From Croceivirga sp. (lineage in GTDB: Bacteria; Bacteroidota; Bacteroidia; Flavobacteriales; Flavobacteriaceae): a DNA stretch of 64,000 nucleotides. Position 1 is the stretch's first letter. Each line of letters opens with the position of its first letter. Shown piece by piece: positions 36,298 to 45,336 of this stretch. The notes under the pieces were generated by a model. The model searched no databases. It saw only the letters and a list, made by a program, of their open reading frames with translations, and had not been told where the DNA came from. The stretch covers positions 1 through 64,000 of the forward strand of contig JANQRG010000007.1 of the NCBI GenBank assembly GCA_028284665.1. The letters run 5' to 3'. Both the position numbers and the translations under genes were made by a program.

Positions 36298-37746
36298 TTA
36301 GCGTACCAGGGAGAAATGGCGTCGTACCGTTCGGGCTACGATAACCCCTTCTTCATCCCGGCCATAATCCAGTTTGAACCAATAGTCCGAAGAAGGTAAA
36401 TCTCTTCCGTTATACGTTCCATCCCAACCAGTGGAATCCTGAGTAAGCTGCTTAACCAGCTTACCAAAGCGGTCAAAAATAAAGACAGTAGGGGCATCTA
36501 AGGTTTCAATACCCAGTACCTGCCAGAGATCATGTATCCCATCACCGTTAGGTGTAAAAAATTTGGGATACCCCACTACCAGGAATTCTATAGATTCCGT
36601 AGTACCGCATCCGTTCTTATCATTGATCACTACAGTGTTAATTCCGGGAGGAACATCTAAAAAGACAGGATCGTCTTGAAAGTCTCCTCCATTTATCGCG
36701 TATTCATAGTCGCCATTTCCTAGCGGCACGATCTCTACATTATAGGGATCGGTTTGATTGCTATTTACCAGATCATCAATAATCAGTACTTCGTCAAGCT
36801 CGGGTATCCCGAAGAAAGTGATCAGGATATCATCCGAAATAATTTCACCAAAAGTCGTTTCTATGGACACAAAATACCGCCCAGAGTTTGGGCTGGTAAC
36901 CGTGAATTCCGTTTCACCTGCACCAGTTGCCAAAACCGTATCAATGGTTCCGTCATCGTCCGTATCTACAGACCAGGTAATATTTACAATGTTGGGGCCA
37001 GCCGGGGAGTTCAATGCGCTCAGCACAATATCAGGGTCTCCTTCACATGCTATAATATCGAACCCCAAGAATTCATCCCGTAAGGTACAATCCAAAGCGG
37101 TATCCTGGTTGGCATCAACAGAATTCCCGGTGAAATTAAGGGTAAACAATTCCGGATCTCCGTCAAAATTGGTATTGAAGTTATTGATCAACAGGTAGTA
37201 TACCTCTCCGGCAATGACATCTAACCATTCGTCGTAGGTATTTTGACTTCCCGTAACATTAGGGGCGCCAACTTGTCCGTTCTCCGGATTCACCCCAATT
37301 CCGGTAAAACTGGTATCATTTACCTCGTAATTACAACGTATGGGCTGTGCGGTTCCAGCGCTAACAAGGCCACAGAAGTTATCTCCTGTGGTTTGATCAA
37401 AAGGACCATATAGCGCAAAATCGTATTCCGCCGTAATTGGGGCTCCGGGAGTTACCGGGAGCGCTTCAATATCAAAACCGATCTGACCATCGGTCCCCGC
37501 CCTAAAGACATACCAGGCCGTGTTGTTCTCAATATTGGCGGAAACAACACTTCCTTTTTCCAAACAGCCGGATTGCCGTATAACATCAGGGTCAAAATCG
37601 TCAATAGCGCCGCTACCGTCCACAATACCATCAATAGGAGCATCAGCACAAACAGGAATGGCCGTTCTACAATCCGGAGAATTCTGTCCCTTTATGGAAA
37701 TGGTGAAAAGGAACAAACAAGAAAAAGCATAAAATAGTGTTCGCAT
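36298..37746 (-). CDS. T9SS type B sorting-domain protein 1
   Basis: A 482-residue secreted protein with signal peptide ending IKGQ. The N-terminal third (CRTAIPVCADAPI...NTAWYVFRAGTDGQIGFDIE...FALYGPFD) is a jelly-roll shared with its neighbour. An Ig-like part follows (about 235-325). The last about 90 residues are the gliding-motility-associated C-terminal (type B) sorting domain: FTPNGDGIHDLW, VFIFDRFGKLVKQL, GWDGTYNGRDLPSSDYWFKL and the basic ending. Exported by the type IX system and attached to or released from the surface. Paralogue of the next gene. Confidence 0.9.
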   Translation of the reverse strand: MRTLFYAFSCLFLFTISIKGQNSPDCRTAIPVCADAPIDGIVDGSGAIDDFDPDVIRQSGCLEKGSVVSANIENNTAWYVFRAGTDGQIGFDIEALPVTPGAPITAEYDFALYGPFDQTTGDNFCGLVSAGTAQPIRCNYEVNDTSFTGIGVNPENGQVGAPNVTGSQNTYDEWLDVIAGEVYYLLINNFNTNFDGDPELFTLNFTGNSVDANQDTALDCTLRDEFLGFDIIACEGDPDIVLSALNSPAGPNIVNITWSVDTDDDGTIDTVLATGAGETEFTVTSPNSGRYFVSIETTFGEIISDDILITFFGIPELDEVLIIDDLVNSNQTDPYNVEIVPLGNGDYEYAINGGDFQDDPVFLDVPPGINTVVINDKNGCGTTESIEFLVVGYPKFFTPNGDGIHDLWQVLGIETLDAPTVFIFDRFGKLVKQLTQDSTGWDGTYNGRDLPSSDYWFKLDYGRDEEGVIVARTVRRHFSLVR

Positions 37747-37872
37747 ACGGCTTGGGGCTACGCTTATCGTATTTTACTATAGCTTATAACTACCTAAAAC
37801 CCCGCTTTAGTATGCCGGAAACAAAAAAAAAGTCCACATTCGACAAACGGGGCACCCAAAATTATGCTTTTC

Positions 37873-39678
37873 CTAACGTCGCAATGAAAAATGGTTCTGT
37901 ATATACTGAGCGTATACCCGGTTACCCGTTGAATCTCTATAGGACAATTTAAACCAATAATCTGATGCCGGAACAGGTTGGCCGTTGTAGGTACCATCCC
38001 AGCCCTCACTTGGGGCAGTGAGCTGTTGCAGCAGTTTTCCGTACCTATCGTAAATGGTAACTACGGGATCTTCCAGGAAACCTAAGCCTTCAATATGCCA
38101 ATTTTCATTACTACCATCTCCGTTAGGACTAAAATGATTTAAAAATCCAACAACTACAATTTCTTCACTAAGTTCATTGCATCCATGTACATCCCGCATT
38201 ATAAGGGTGTGCGTTCCCGGAAGTACATTGCTAAAAACCGGGCTGGGCTGAAAGGGGCCGTTATCCAGGCTATACTCAAACTCGCCAATGGCATCTGTGA
38301 GAACTTCTACCCGATTATTGGATTGTAAATCGTCTACTTCTATTCTTGTTATTGTCGGTTCGGCAGAGGCTACTACGGTAACCGTTCGGGAAACCGAACA
38401 ACTTTCCCCTGCAAAGGTATTGGTGGCGGTAAGGGTATATATCCCCTCCTGATCCACTGTAATCGCTGCTGATGTTTCACCACTTTCCCAAGAATATTGA
38501 TAAGCCGGATCAGGAGCAGATTCTCCAATCAAAATGCTTTGTCCGTTATAACAGAGATTAACCTCGGTCTCAAAGCTAAGTTCCGGGGTTTCCAGTGCGT
38601 GTAGCTCAAAATGCTCCGTGGCCGAAAAGCACCGGGAGTTTTGTATTGCACTTATCCTGACATAAATCGTCTGATTTCCCGGAACTACAGGGTATGCCTT
38701 GACAAGAGGGTTAGCACCAGACTGCGCATCCGCCTGGGAAGTGTGATAACTCACCAAAGAATTATCCTGAGATTGGACACCTAGTACTTCCGCGTCTTTT
38801 TGAGATAGATCAAAGATCATATTGGAAGTGTAACAAAAAATGGCATCATTTACTGGCATTACTATTGGCGATTCTGTGAAGGCTACCTGCACATCACTGA
38901 TTAATGTGGTGCTGCCCATGATAACACGTACACGATAGGTAGCATCTTCAATTACTTCGAGGGTGGGATCGGTTTCTCCCAGGATTTCAGTAAATCCGGC
39001 ACCACTGTCCTGATACCAGCTATAGGCAATAGCCCCGGAGGTTGTAGCATCTAAAATCACCGTCTCATTACTACAAGCCGCTATGGGAGGCCCCAGAAGG
39101 TTATTGACAATAGAACAATCCAGAGCGCTATATTGGTGATCTTCAAATATCTGACCGGAAAACTGAATGGAAAACCCGGAGTTATTGTTACTAAAGTTGT
39201 TAAGTAACAAATAGTAATCCTGGCCCGGTTCAACCTGAAGCCAATCTTCATATTGCACCGAATCGGACTGCCCGGAAGGATCTTCGCCTACGCCAATAAA
39301 TGCGTTTTGATCGCTATTGTCAAAGAAATTGCAACGTATGGGTTCGCCCAGGGTACTGCAGTCGTCCGAGCGGTATAGGGCAAAGTCCCAATCCTCCAAA
39401 GGATCGTGGCCAATATTGAATCCCAACTGGCCGGTAGCATTCGTGCGGAAGCGATACCAGCCGGAATTGGACTCTATAGCTCCTGAAAGTGTTTGTTCCA
39501 AACAACCGCTGGAGGAAGCTCCGTTAAAATCATCATTACCAAATCCGTTGGCACCACCGTTTACCGGGGTATTGTTGCAAATAGGAACAGCAGTAGCACA
39601 ATCCGAAGAGACCTGGGCTAAAAGAAAACCCGGGCCCAGGAGTGAGAGTATAATGAATGCAGCAAAGATCCTGTGCAT
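37873..39678 (-). CDS. T9SS type B sorting-domain protein 2
   Basis: A 601-residue paralogue of the gene downstream. Signal peptide ends LLAQ. The N-terminal jelly-roll (CATAVPICNNTPVNGGANG...SGWYRFRTNATGQLGFNIG...FALYRSDDC) is followed by Ig/SprB-like repeats: about 210-285, a segment ILDATTSGAIAYSWYQDSG; about 365-450, YQYSWESGETSAAITV. The type B sorting domain is at the end (FSPNGDGSNENWHIEGL, VTIYDRYGKLLQQL, GWDGTYNGQPVPASDYWFKL). A surface adhesin-like role is likely. The gap of 126 bp to the paralogue has no obvious terminator, so the pair may be one transcript. Confidence 0.9.
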   Translation of the reverse strand: MHRIFAAFIILSLLGPGFLLAQVSSDCATAVPICNNTPVNGGANGFGNDDFNGASSSGCLEQTLSGAIESNSGWYRFRTNATGQLGFNIGHDPLEDWDFALYRSDDCSTLGEPIRCNFFDNSDQNAFIGVGEDPSGQSDSVQYEDWLQVEPGQDYYLLLNNFSNNNSGFSIQFSGQIFEDHQYSALDCSIVNNLLGPPIAACSNETVILDATTSGAIAYSWYQDSGAGFTEILGETDPTLEVIEDATYRVRVIMGSTTLISDVQVAFTESPIVMPVNDAIFCYTSNMIFDLSQKDAEVLGVQSQDNSLVSYHTSQADAQSGANPLVKAYPVVPGNQTIYVRISAIQNSRCFSATEHFELHALETPELSFETEVNLCYNGQSILIGESAPDPAYQYSWESGETSAAITVDQEGIYTLTATNTFAGESCSVSRTVTVVASAEPTITRIEVDDLQSNNRVEVLTDAIGEFEYSLDNGPFQPSPVFSNVLPGTHTLIMRDVHGCNELSEEIVVVGFLNHFSPNGDGSNENWHIEGLGFLEDPVVTIYDRYGKLLQQLTAPSEGWDGTYNGQPVPASDYWFKLSYRDSTGNRVYAQYIQNHFSLRR

Positions 39679-39784
39679 AAGTAGCTGTGAATTTGGAGAG
39701 TATAAAAATAAACGGTGATTTTACTTAACAATAATTTATGTTGTCAAACCGCTACATATCGAAGTTAAATAGGGTATTAATGTA

Positions 39785-39792
39785 TATCTTTG
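39785..39792 (+). promoter_or_regulatory. -7 box of folE, deciding its start
   Basis: TATCTTTG matches TAnnTTTG. Transcription would start near 39800, downstream of the first possible folE start at 39790, so the ATG at 39814 is preferred. No clear -33 TTG is at the right distance. Confidence 0.45.
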
Positions 39793-39813
39793 TTCGCTTT
39801 ATTGGTCACGATA

Positions 39814-40494
39814 ATGAAACTGGAACAGACTTTGGAAGAACAGTACGAGGAACGGGGTAACGATCATATTGGATCTGCCGAGGATACCCCAATGCGTGAA
39901 GACGCCTTTGTCCTGGACGACGATGAAAAAATAGAACGTATACAGCATAACGTCCGCGAAATTATGTTGACCCTGGGGCTGGATCTGGAGGATGATAGCT
40001 TGAAAGGCACGCCAAATCGGGTGGCAAAAATGTATGTGAAAGAGCTTTTTGGCGGCTTGCATCCCAAAAGAAAACCCAACTCCTCTACTTTCGAAAACAA
40101 GTACAAGTATGGGGAAATGCTGGTGGAAAAAAACATCACCTTGTATTCCACTTGTGAACACCATTTACTGCCTATTGTAGGAAAGGCGCATATAGCCTAC
40201 ATATCCGGCGGTACTGTGGTTGGGCTTTCTAAAATGAACAGAATAGTAGATTACTACGCTAAAAGGCCTCAGGTTCAGGAGCGGCTGAATATCCAAATTG
40301 TAAAAGAGTTGCAAAGAGTTCTGGGGACCGAAGATGTTGCCTGTGTTATAGATGCTAAGCACCTATGTGTTAATTCCAGAGGGATTCGGGATATTGAAAG
40401 TAGCACGGTTACTGCAGAATATGGAGGAAAATTTCAAGAAGAAGCCGTCCGAAGAGAGTTTTTGGATTACATCAACTTAGAGACAGAGTTTTAA
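39814..40494 (+). CDS. folE: GTP cyclohydrolase I
   Basis: First step of tetrahydrofolate synthesis: GTP to 7,8-dihydroneopterin triphosphate. I start at the ATG at 39814 ([10 protein letters not shown]), giving 226 residues. Zinc and catalytic motifs are present: [40 protein letters not shown], and [15 protein letters not shown] with the third zinc Cys. The acidic N-terminal extension of about 50 residues is variable in the family. It overlaps cysS by 1 bp (TAATG). Confidence 0.96.
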   Translation: MKLEQTLEEQYEERGNDHIGSAEDTPMREDAFVLDDDEKIERIQHNVREIMLTLGLDLEDDSLKGTPNRVAKMYVKELFGGLHPKRKPNSSTFENKYKYGEMLVEKNITLYSTCEHHLLPIVGKAHIAYISGGTVVGLSKMNRIVDYYAKRPQVQERLNIQIVKELQRVLGTEDVACVIDAKHLCVNSRGIRDIESSTVTAEYGGKFQEEAVRREFLDYINLETEF

Positions 40495-41975
40495 TGCAAT
40501 TGTTCTCACAACAGCAATTAAAGGTCACCAACTCGCTTTCCGGCAAAAAAGAGGTTTTCACCCCCTTGAAAGAGGGCTATGTGGGTATGTACGTTTGTGG
40601 CCCTACTGTCTACAGCAACGTACACCTTGGTAATTGTAGAACCTTCATGTCCTTTGACATGATCTTTAGGTATCTCAAACATCTGGGATACAAAGTACGC
40701 TACGTCCGCAATATCACCGATGCCGGCCACCTGGAAAACGATGCTGATGACGGGGAAGATAAAATTGCTAAAAAAGCAAAATTAGAGCAGTTGGAGCCTA
40801 TGGAAGTAGTACAACGCTATACGGTTGACTTTCATGAGACCCTACAAAAACTCAATTTACTGCCCCCGAGCATTGAACCTACGGCTACCGGACATATTAT
40901 TGAGCAGATTCAGATTATTGAACAGATTCTTGAGAAAGGTTTCGCCTATGAACAAAATGGCTCGGTCTATTTTGATGTCGTCAAGTTCAATGTCTCTCAT
41001 GATTACGGAAAACTTAGCGGCCGCAAGCTGGAAGACATGATCGCCAATACCCGGGAGCTTACCGCGCAACAGGAAAAGAAAAATCCACAGGATTTCGCGC
41101 TTTGGAAAAAGGCGGAACCGCAGCATATTATGCGATGGCCTTCGCCCTGGGGCGATGGATTCCCGGGCTGGCACCTGGAATGTACGGCCATGAGCACAAA
41201 ATACCTGGGTGAGCAATTTGATATTCATGGTGGCGGTATGGACTTGAAGTTTCCGCATCACGAATGCGAAATTGCCCAGGCGGAGGCGAGTAACAACCTT
41301 AGTCCTGTGAAGTACTGGCTGCACGCTAATATGTTGACGCTCAACGGAAAGAAAATGTCGAAATCTACAGGTAATAATATCTATCCCTCAGAAATCTTCA
41401 GTGGGGAGAACGATATCCTTAGTAAGGCGTTTGCACCAGCTGTTGTGCGTTTTTTTATGATGCAGGCGCATTACACCAGTATTCTTGATCTAAGCGACAC
41501 TGCCTTGCTCGCTTCGGAAAAAGGCTATCACAAACTGATGGAGGGTATTAAGTGCCTTTCCACCTTAGCCCCTTCAGACACTTCAGATTTTGATGTAAAT
41601 GCCTGGAAGAACAAGTGTTATGAAGCAATGAATGATGATTTTAATACCCCGATACTCATTGCCCATCTCTTTGAAGCAGTACGACAGATTAACCTGATCA
41701 AAGATGGTAAGGCTAAAATTACGGTAACGAATCAATTGGAGTTGCAAAACAGCATGAACGCCTTTGTTTTTGAAGTGCTTGGGATAACCGCTCCCGAAGG
41801 AAATGACACCACTTCTGAGACTTTGGATGGGGTATTACATTTGCTTATCGACTTAAGAAACAAAGCAAGGGCTAATAAGGATTTTGCGACCTCAGACAAC
41901 ATCCGGGACAAACTTGAGGCTATGGGGATCCAACTAAAAGATGGTAAAGAAGGCACTACGTTTAGTATCAACTAG
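40494..41975 (+). CDS. cysS: Cysteinyl-tRNA synthetase
   Basis: Class I enzyme charging tRNA-Cys, 493 residues. The HIGH motif is HLGN in [15 protein letters not shown], which also carries the first zinc Cys. [10 protein letters not shown] and [11 protein letters not shown] supply further zinc ligands, and KKMSKSTGN is the KMSKS loop. The C-terminal helical anticodon domain ends EGTTFSIN. Translationally coupled to folE through a 1-bp overlap. Nothing unusual. Confidence 0.97.
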   Translation: MQLFSQQQLKVTNSLSGKKEVFTPLKEGYVGMYVCGPTVYSNVHLGNCRTFMSFDMIFRYLKHLGYKVRYVRNITDAGHLENDADDGEDKIAKKAKLEQLEPMEVVQRYTVDFHETLQKLNLLPPSIEPTATGHIIEQIQIIEQILEKGFAYEQNGSVYFDVVKFNVSHDYGKLSGRKLEDMIANTRELTAQQEKKNPQDFALWKKAEPQHIMRWPSPWGDGFPGWHLECTAMSTKYLGEQFDIHGGGMDLKFPHHECEIAQAEASNNLSPVKYWLHANMLTLNGKKMSKSTGNNIYPSEIFSGENDILSKAFAPAVVRFFMMQAHYTSILDLSDTALLASEKGYHKLMEGIKCLSTLAPSDTSDFDVNAWKNKCYEAMNDDFNTPILIAHLFEAVRQINLIKDGKAKITVTNQLELQNSMNAFVFEVLGITAPEGNDTTSETLDGVLHLLIDLRNKARANKDFATSDNIRDKLEAMGIQLKDGKEGTTFSIN

Positions 41976-42033
41976 TATTATTGCTGCACCGCCGTATCTT
42001 GTAAACAACTAATTGGAAAACTGCACTTGAAAA

Positions 42034-42267
42034 ATGCGTATCACTCTGAAAAAAATATTGATTGCCCCCTTTATATTTTTGGTAAAAGCCTATCAGTATT
42101 TGATTTCACCCTTAACTCCAGCTACTTGTCGATATCAACCTACCTGTTCCCAGTATACTTTGGAAGCCCTTAAAAAACATGGTCTTTTCAAAGGAGGGTG
42201 GTTATCTATAAAACGAATTTCAAGCTGTCATCCCTGGGGAGGTAGCGGATATGATCCGGTTCCTTAG
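42034..42267 (+). CDS. yidD: YidD, membrane protein insertion efficiency factor
   Basis: A 77-residue membrane-associated protein that assists YidC-dependent insertion. The family core is complete: [55 protein letters not shown], including three conserved cysteines. An amphipathic N-terminal helix precedes it. It lies 58 bp after cysS; in this organism it is away from rpmH/rnpA. Confidence 0.95.
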   Translation: MRITLKKILIAPFIFLVKAYQYLISPLTPATCRYQPTCSQYTLEALKKHGLFKGGWLSIKRISSCHPWGGSGYDPVP

Positions 42268-42276
42268 TTAAAAACC

Positions 42277-42332
42277 AAATCCCAAATCCCAAATCCTAAA
42301 TCCTAAATTTCAAATCTCAAATTCCAAATTCC
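42277..42332. repeat. Degenerate 7-bp tandem array (AAATCCC to AAATTCC)
   Basis: Eight units in register: AAATCCC twice, AAATCCT twice, AAATTTC, AAATCTC, AAATTCC twice. It fills half of the 157-bp gap between yidD and lgt. The fixed part is AAAT, with a drifting pyrimidine triplet. Similar arrays occur between genes in flavobacteria as far as I recall. The rest of the gap (42333-42424) shows nothing I can support. Confidence 0.8.
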
Positions 42333-42424
42333 AATAATCATGGCAACTCCCTTTTGAAATCTAACGACCGAAAAGGAAGCCGTCTTGTTGCTATTATTTA
42401 TCTTAGCCGCAAAACCAATTTTCT

Positions 42425-43408
42425 ATGTACTTCTTAGGTTTCAGTTGGAATCCGGATGACACTTTGTTCAAACTTGGGGTGCTTCAGATCAAGTACTACA
42501 ACATGCTCTGGATACTTGCCTTTGTGGTGGGCTGGTTCATCATGAAACGTATTTTCAAAAATGAAGGGAAACCCATGGAAAAACTGGATTCCCTCTTTGT
42601 GTATGCCGTAGTGTCCATAATGTTGGGCGCACGCCTGGGTCACGTGTTTTTTTATGATTGGGATTACTACAAAGACCATTTAATTGAAATCTTACTCCCC
42701 ATACGGGAAAGTACCAAAGGTTCCCTCTTCGGTATTATCAATGGTTACGAGTTTACCGGTTTCACTGGTTTGGCCAGTCATGGTGCCGCAATTGCAGGGG
42801 TTATTGGTTTATACCTTTTGTCCAGGAAATACAGGGATATGAGCGTGTTGTGGTTGCTGGATCGCGTAACGATCACCTGTGCCATAGGTGGAGCATTTGT
42901 GCGCCTGGGCAACTTTTTCAATTCTGAGATCAATGGTAAAATAGTAGACAGCTCTTTTGCTTTTGCAGTTCGGTTTATCAGGGATTCCGATGATATGCCA
43001 GCCTACAAGGCCATGGGATTAACCAAAGAAAAGACCGCAAATGCCGCCTACCGGGCCTTGGAAACCAATCCGGAATTTGCCACAATTTTAGAAGCCATTC
43101 CCTATCGACATCCGGTGCAGCTGTACGAGGCATTTGGATATCTGATTGTTTTTCTAATTATGTATTACTGGATGTACTGGAAAACTGACTTCCGTAAAAA
43201 AGAGGGTTTCCTTTTTGGATTTTGGCTGGCCACCATGTGGGGGCCCATTCGGTTTGTTCTGGAGTACTTTAAGAAAAGTCAAGGTGGATTTGAAGAAACC
43301 TGGGGGACTTTTACTACAGGGCAGTGGTTAAGTATACCGTTTGTGCTTATCGGATTGTACCTCATGTTTCGCCCTGGAAGCTCCAAAGCGATTGCGAATA
43401 AAAAATGA
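42425..43408 (+). CDS. lgt: Prolipoprotein diacylglyceryl transferase
   Basis: Transfers diacylglycerol from phosphatidylglycerol to the lipobox cysteine, the first step in maturing the many lipoproteins of this window. The 327-residue protein has seven or so membrane helices. Recognisable parts are GARLGHVFFYDWDYY, the SHGAAIAG loop, RLGNFFNSEINGK (the Lgt signature with the essential Arg and Asn) and RHPVQLYEAFGYL. A soluble insertion of about 50 residues lies between the signature and RHPVQLYE, as in other Bacteroidota. It is 18 bp upstream of the DUF192 lipoprotein gene. Confidence 0.96.
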   Translation: MYFLGFSWNPDDTLFKLGVLQIKYYNMLWILAFVVGWFIMKRIFKNEGKPMEKLDSLFVYAVVSIMLGARLGHVFFYDWDYYKDHLIEILLPIRESTKGSLFGIINGYEFTGFTGLASHGAAIAGVIGLYLLSRKYRDMSVLWLLDRVTITCAIGGAFVRLGNFFNSEINGKIVDSSFAFAVRFIRDSDDMPAYKAMGLTKEKTANAAYRALETNPEFATILEAIPYRHPVQLYEAFGYLIVFLIMYYWMYWKTDFRKKEGFLFGFWLATMWGPIRFVLEYFKKSQGGFEETWGTFTTGQWLSIPFVLIGLYLMFRPGSSKAIANKK

Positions 43409-43426
43409 ATGCAATAGTCGTAGATT

Positions 43427-43915
43427 GTGAAAAGGTTTAGTGTTTATTTGACAGTGTTCTGTGCAATTGGCGTTTTGATGGCCTCCTGTAAAGAAAAAGC
43501 CACGACCGGCATTGCCACGGAAAGAATTGATTTCACCAAGGAAGGAGAACTCCAAATGTTTAAAAGGGATTCGTTAATCACCCAATTGGATATCGAAATC
43601 GCCGCCTCAGATTACGAAGTACAGACCGGGCTTATGTACCGGGAATCTATGGCAGAAAATCAAGGGATGCTATTCATTTTTCCAAATGTAGCCGTGCATT
43701 CTTTTTACATGAAAAATACCGAATTTCCCCTGGACCTGCTTTTTATCGATGAATCACTAAAAGTAGCCAGCATTTCAGAAAATGCCCAGCCCCTGGATGA
43801 AACCGGCCTATCTTCCCAGGTTCCTATACAATATGTCCTGGAGATAAATGCCGGACTGACACAAAAATGGAACATACAAGTAGGGGATAGTATCGCATAT
43901 AACAGGATTGATTGA
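43427..43915 (+). CDS. DUF192 lipoprotein
   Basis: A 162-residue lipoprotein with GTG start at 43427 and signal ending LMASCKE (Cys21). Residues about 50-160 form a DUF192 domain: YEVQTGLMYRESMAENQGMLFIF, FYMKNTEFPLDLLFIDE and VLEINAGLTQKWNIQVGD. The family is small beta-barrel-like, function unknown. It is immediately downstream of lgt, the enzyme that would lipidate it, and its stop overlaps the ATG of the next gene by 1 bp. Confidence 0.86.
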   Translation: MKRFSVYLTVFCAIGVLMASCKEKATTGIATERIDFTKEGELQMFKRDSLITQLDIEIAASDYEVQTGLMYRESMAENQGMLFIFPNVAVHSFYMKNTEFPLDLLFIDESLKVASISENAQPLDETGLSSQVPIQYVLEINAGLTQKWNIQVGDSIAYNRID

Positions 43916-44772
43916 TGTCCATATCTGTTGCTGCGTTGAGACTGGAAGTAGGCCGTGCCAATACACTTTCATATGTGCAATACCTTCCGGAAAGCGAACC
44001 CGTAAAGGCCATGCTCATTTCATCGGCAACGGCTGTACCGCAGCAATACTACAAAAAGTTTGCAGCCTATTTTGCCGAGCACGGATTTGCAACATATACC
44101 TTTGATTATAGTGGATTTAGGAATTCCGGCAATTCAAGCGACTATTTAAGATCGCATAAAGGCGGAGTCAAAGGATGGGGTGCCATAGACCAGGCGGCAA
44201 TGGTAAAGTTGATACAAAAAAATCACCCCGAATTAAAAATAGTTTTGATATGTCACAGTATAGGTGGACAAATCACTGGGTTTAATTCCCTCAATACCGC
44301 TTTTGAAAAAGTGATCATGGTGGCTTCGCAAAGTGGCTATTGGAACACCTATACAGGTTTTAACCGGATTAAACTCTTTTTGTTCTGGTATTTTTTCATT
44401 CCGGTATTTACGCCGGCTTTTGGTTACTATCCGGGAAAATTGATTGGGATTGTGGATAATCTTCCGAAAAGTGTCGTAACGGAATGGCGGAAGTGGGGCG
44501 TCAAAAAAGAATACTTTATGCATTATTACAATGAACAGGAATACCACTTTGACAAGCTAAGGGTGCCCTTGCGCATGTTCAGCTTTACGAATGACGGTTT
44601 TGCTTCAAAAAAAGGAGTGGATTGGTTGTCACAACAGTACAAAAATGCCAAGGTTGAGCGAATTCATTTTGATAAAGACTCAAATGGAAAAAAGCCAGGG
44701 CATTTTGGCTTCTTCAAAGAAACGTTTAAAAAAGAGTTTTGGAAACCTGCTTTAAATTGGTTGACGGAATGA
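43915..44772 (+). CDS. Alpha/beta hydrolase (serine hydrolase, YheT/esterase-like)
   Basis: A 285-residue cytoplasmic hydrolase. The nucleophile elbow reads CHSIGG with Ser115, in place of the common GxSxG first Gly. LISSATAVPQQYYKKFAAYFAEHGFATYTFDYSGFRNSG is the oxyanion and loop region. The acid is probably the Asp in FTNDGFA and the base His in KPGHFGFF. I start at the ATG at 43915, which overlaps the DUF192 stop (TTGATGTCC); a TTG one codon earlier is also in frame. Substrate unknown. It overlaps the GNAT gene by 4 bp. Confidence 0.82.
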   Translation: MSISVAALRLEVGRANTLSYVQYLPESEPVKAMLISSATAVPQQYYKKFAAYFAEHGFATYTFDYSGFRNSGNSSDYLRSHKGGVKGWGAIDQAAMVKLIQKNHPELKIVLICHSIGGQITGFNSLNTAFEKVIMVASQSGYWNTYTGFNRIKLFLFWYFFIPVFTPAFGYYPGKLIGIVDNLPKSVVTEWRKWGVKKEYFMHYYNEQEYHFDKLRVPLRMFSFTNDGFASKKGVDWLSQQYKNAKVERIHFDKDSNGKKPGHFGFFKETFKKEFWKPALNWLTE

Positions 44773-45299
44773 CTGAAGATTCCACTTTTTTATTGCACGG
44801 TGAGGAATCAGAAAGACTTTGGTTTAGAAAAGTGAGATGGTCTGATTTTAAGGATTGGTTGCCTTTTTATCACCATCCCGACAGTACCAGGTATTGGGAG
44901 GGGCTACCCACCGACGCAAGGGAAGCCTGCCAACAACAATTCGATCGCATTTTTGAGCGCTACCACAAGCATTTGGGAGGAATGAATGCCTTAATTTTAA
45001 AAGCGACGGGAAAACTAGTGGGTCTTTGTGGCTTATTAGTACAGCAGGTAAATGATATCGAAGAACTGGAAATCGGCTATTCGATCTTACCCCAATACTG
45101 GCATAAAGGATACGCCACGGAAGCTGCGCAAAAATGTAAGGCCTTTGCCAAACAACACGCCCTTACCTCCTCTTTGATCTCCATAATCCACGTAGATAAT
45201 TTGCCTTCGCAAAAAGTTGCTCTAAACAACGGAATGCATCTGGATAAAACAACTAGCTACAAGAATAATCCTGTTCATATCTATAGGGTGAAGCTTTGA
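44769..45299 (+). CDS. GNAT family N-acetyltransferase (RimJ/RimL-like)
   Basis: A 176-residue acetyl-CoA-dependent transferase of the RimJ/RimL subgroup. Evidence: LWFRKVRWSDFKDWLPFYHHPDSTRYW at the N-terminus, the ELEIGYSILPQYWHKGYATEAAQ acetyl-CoA-binding motif A, and the late NLPSQKVALNNGM helix. I start at the ATG at 44769 because it overlaps the hydrolase stop as ATGA; an in-frame ATG at 44739 lies inside the hydrolase gene. It may acetylate small molecules or protein N-termini; substrate not deducible. Confidence 0.83.
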   Translation: MTEDSTFLLHGEESERLWFRKVRWSDFKDWLPFYHHPDSTRYWEGLPTDAREACQQQFDRIFERYHKHLGGMNALILKATGKLVGLCGLLVQQVNDIEELEIGYSILPQYWHKGYATEAAQKCKAFAKQHALTSSLISIIHVDNLPSQKVALNNGMHLDKTTSYKNNPVHIYRVKL

Positions 45300-45336
45300 T
45301 TGTTACTATTTTAGCAGCGGTTCTACGACTAATCCA

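Noticed and set aside
36298..39678. The two T9SS cargo genes as a recent exact duplication
   Set aside because: The proteins differ in length and in their Ig-like centres, and only the ends are clearly alike; this is an old divergence.
39317..39718. 133-codon plus-strand frame over the second T9SS cargo gene
   Set aside because: Antisense of a well-supported coding region; no motif.
42277..42332. CRISPR array
   Set aside because: Units are 7 bp without spacers and no cas gene is near.
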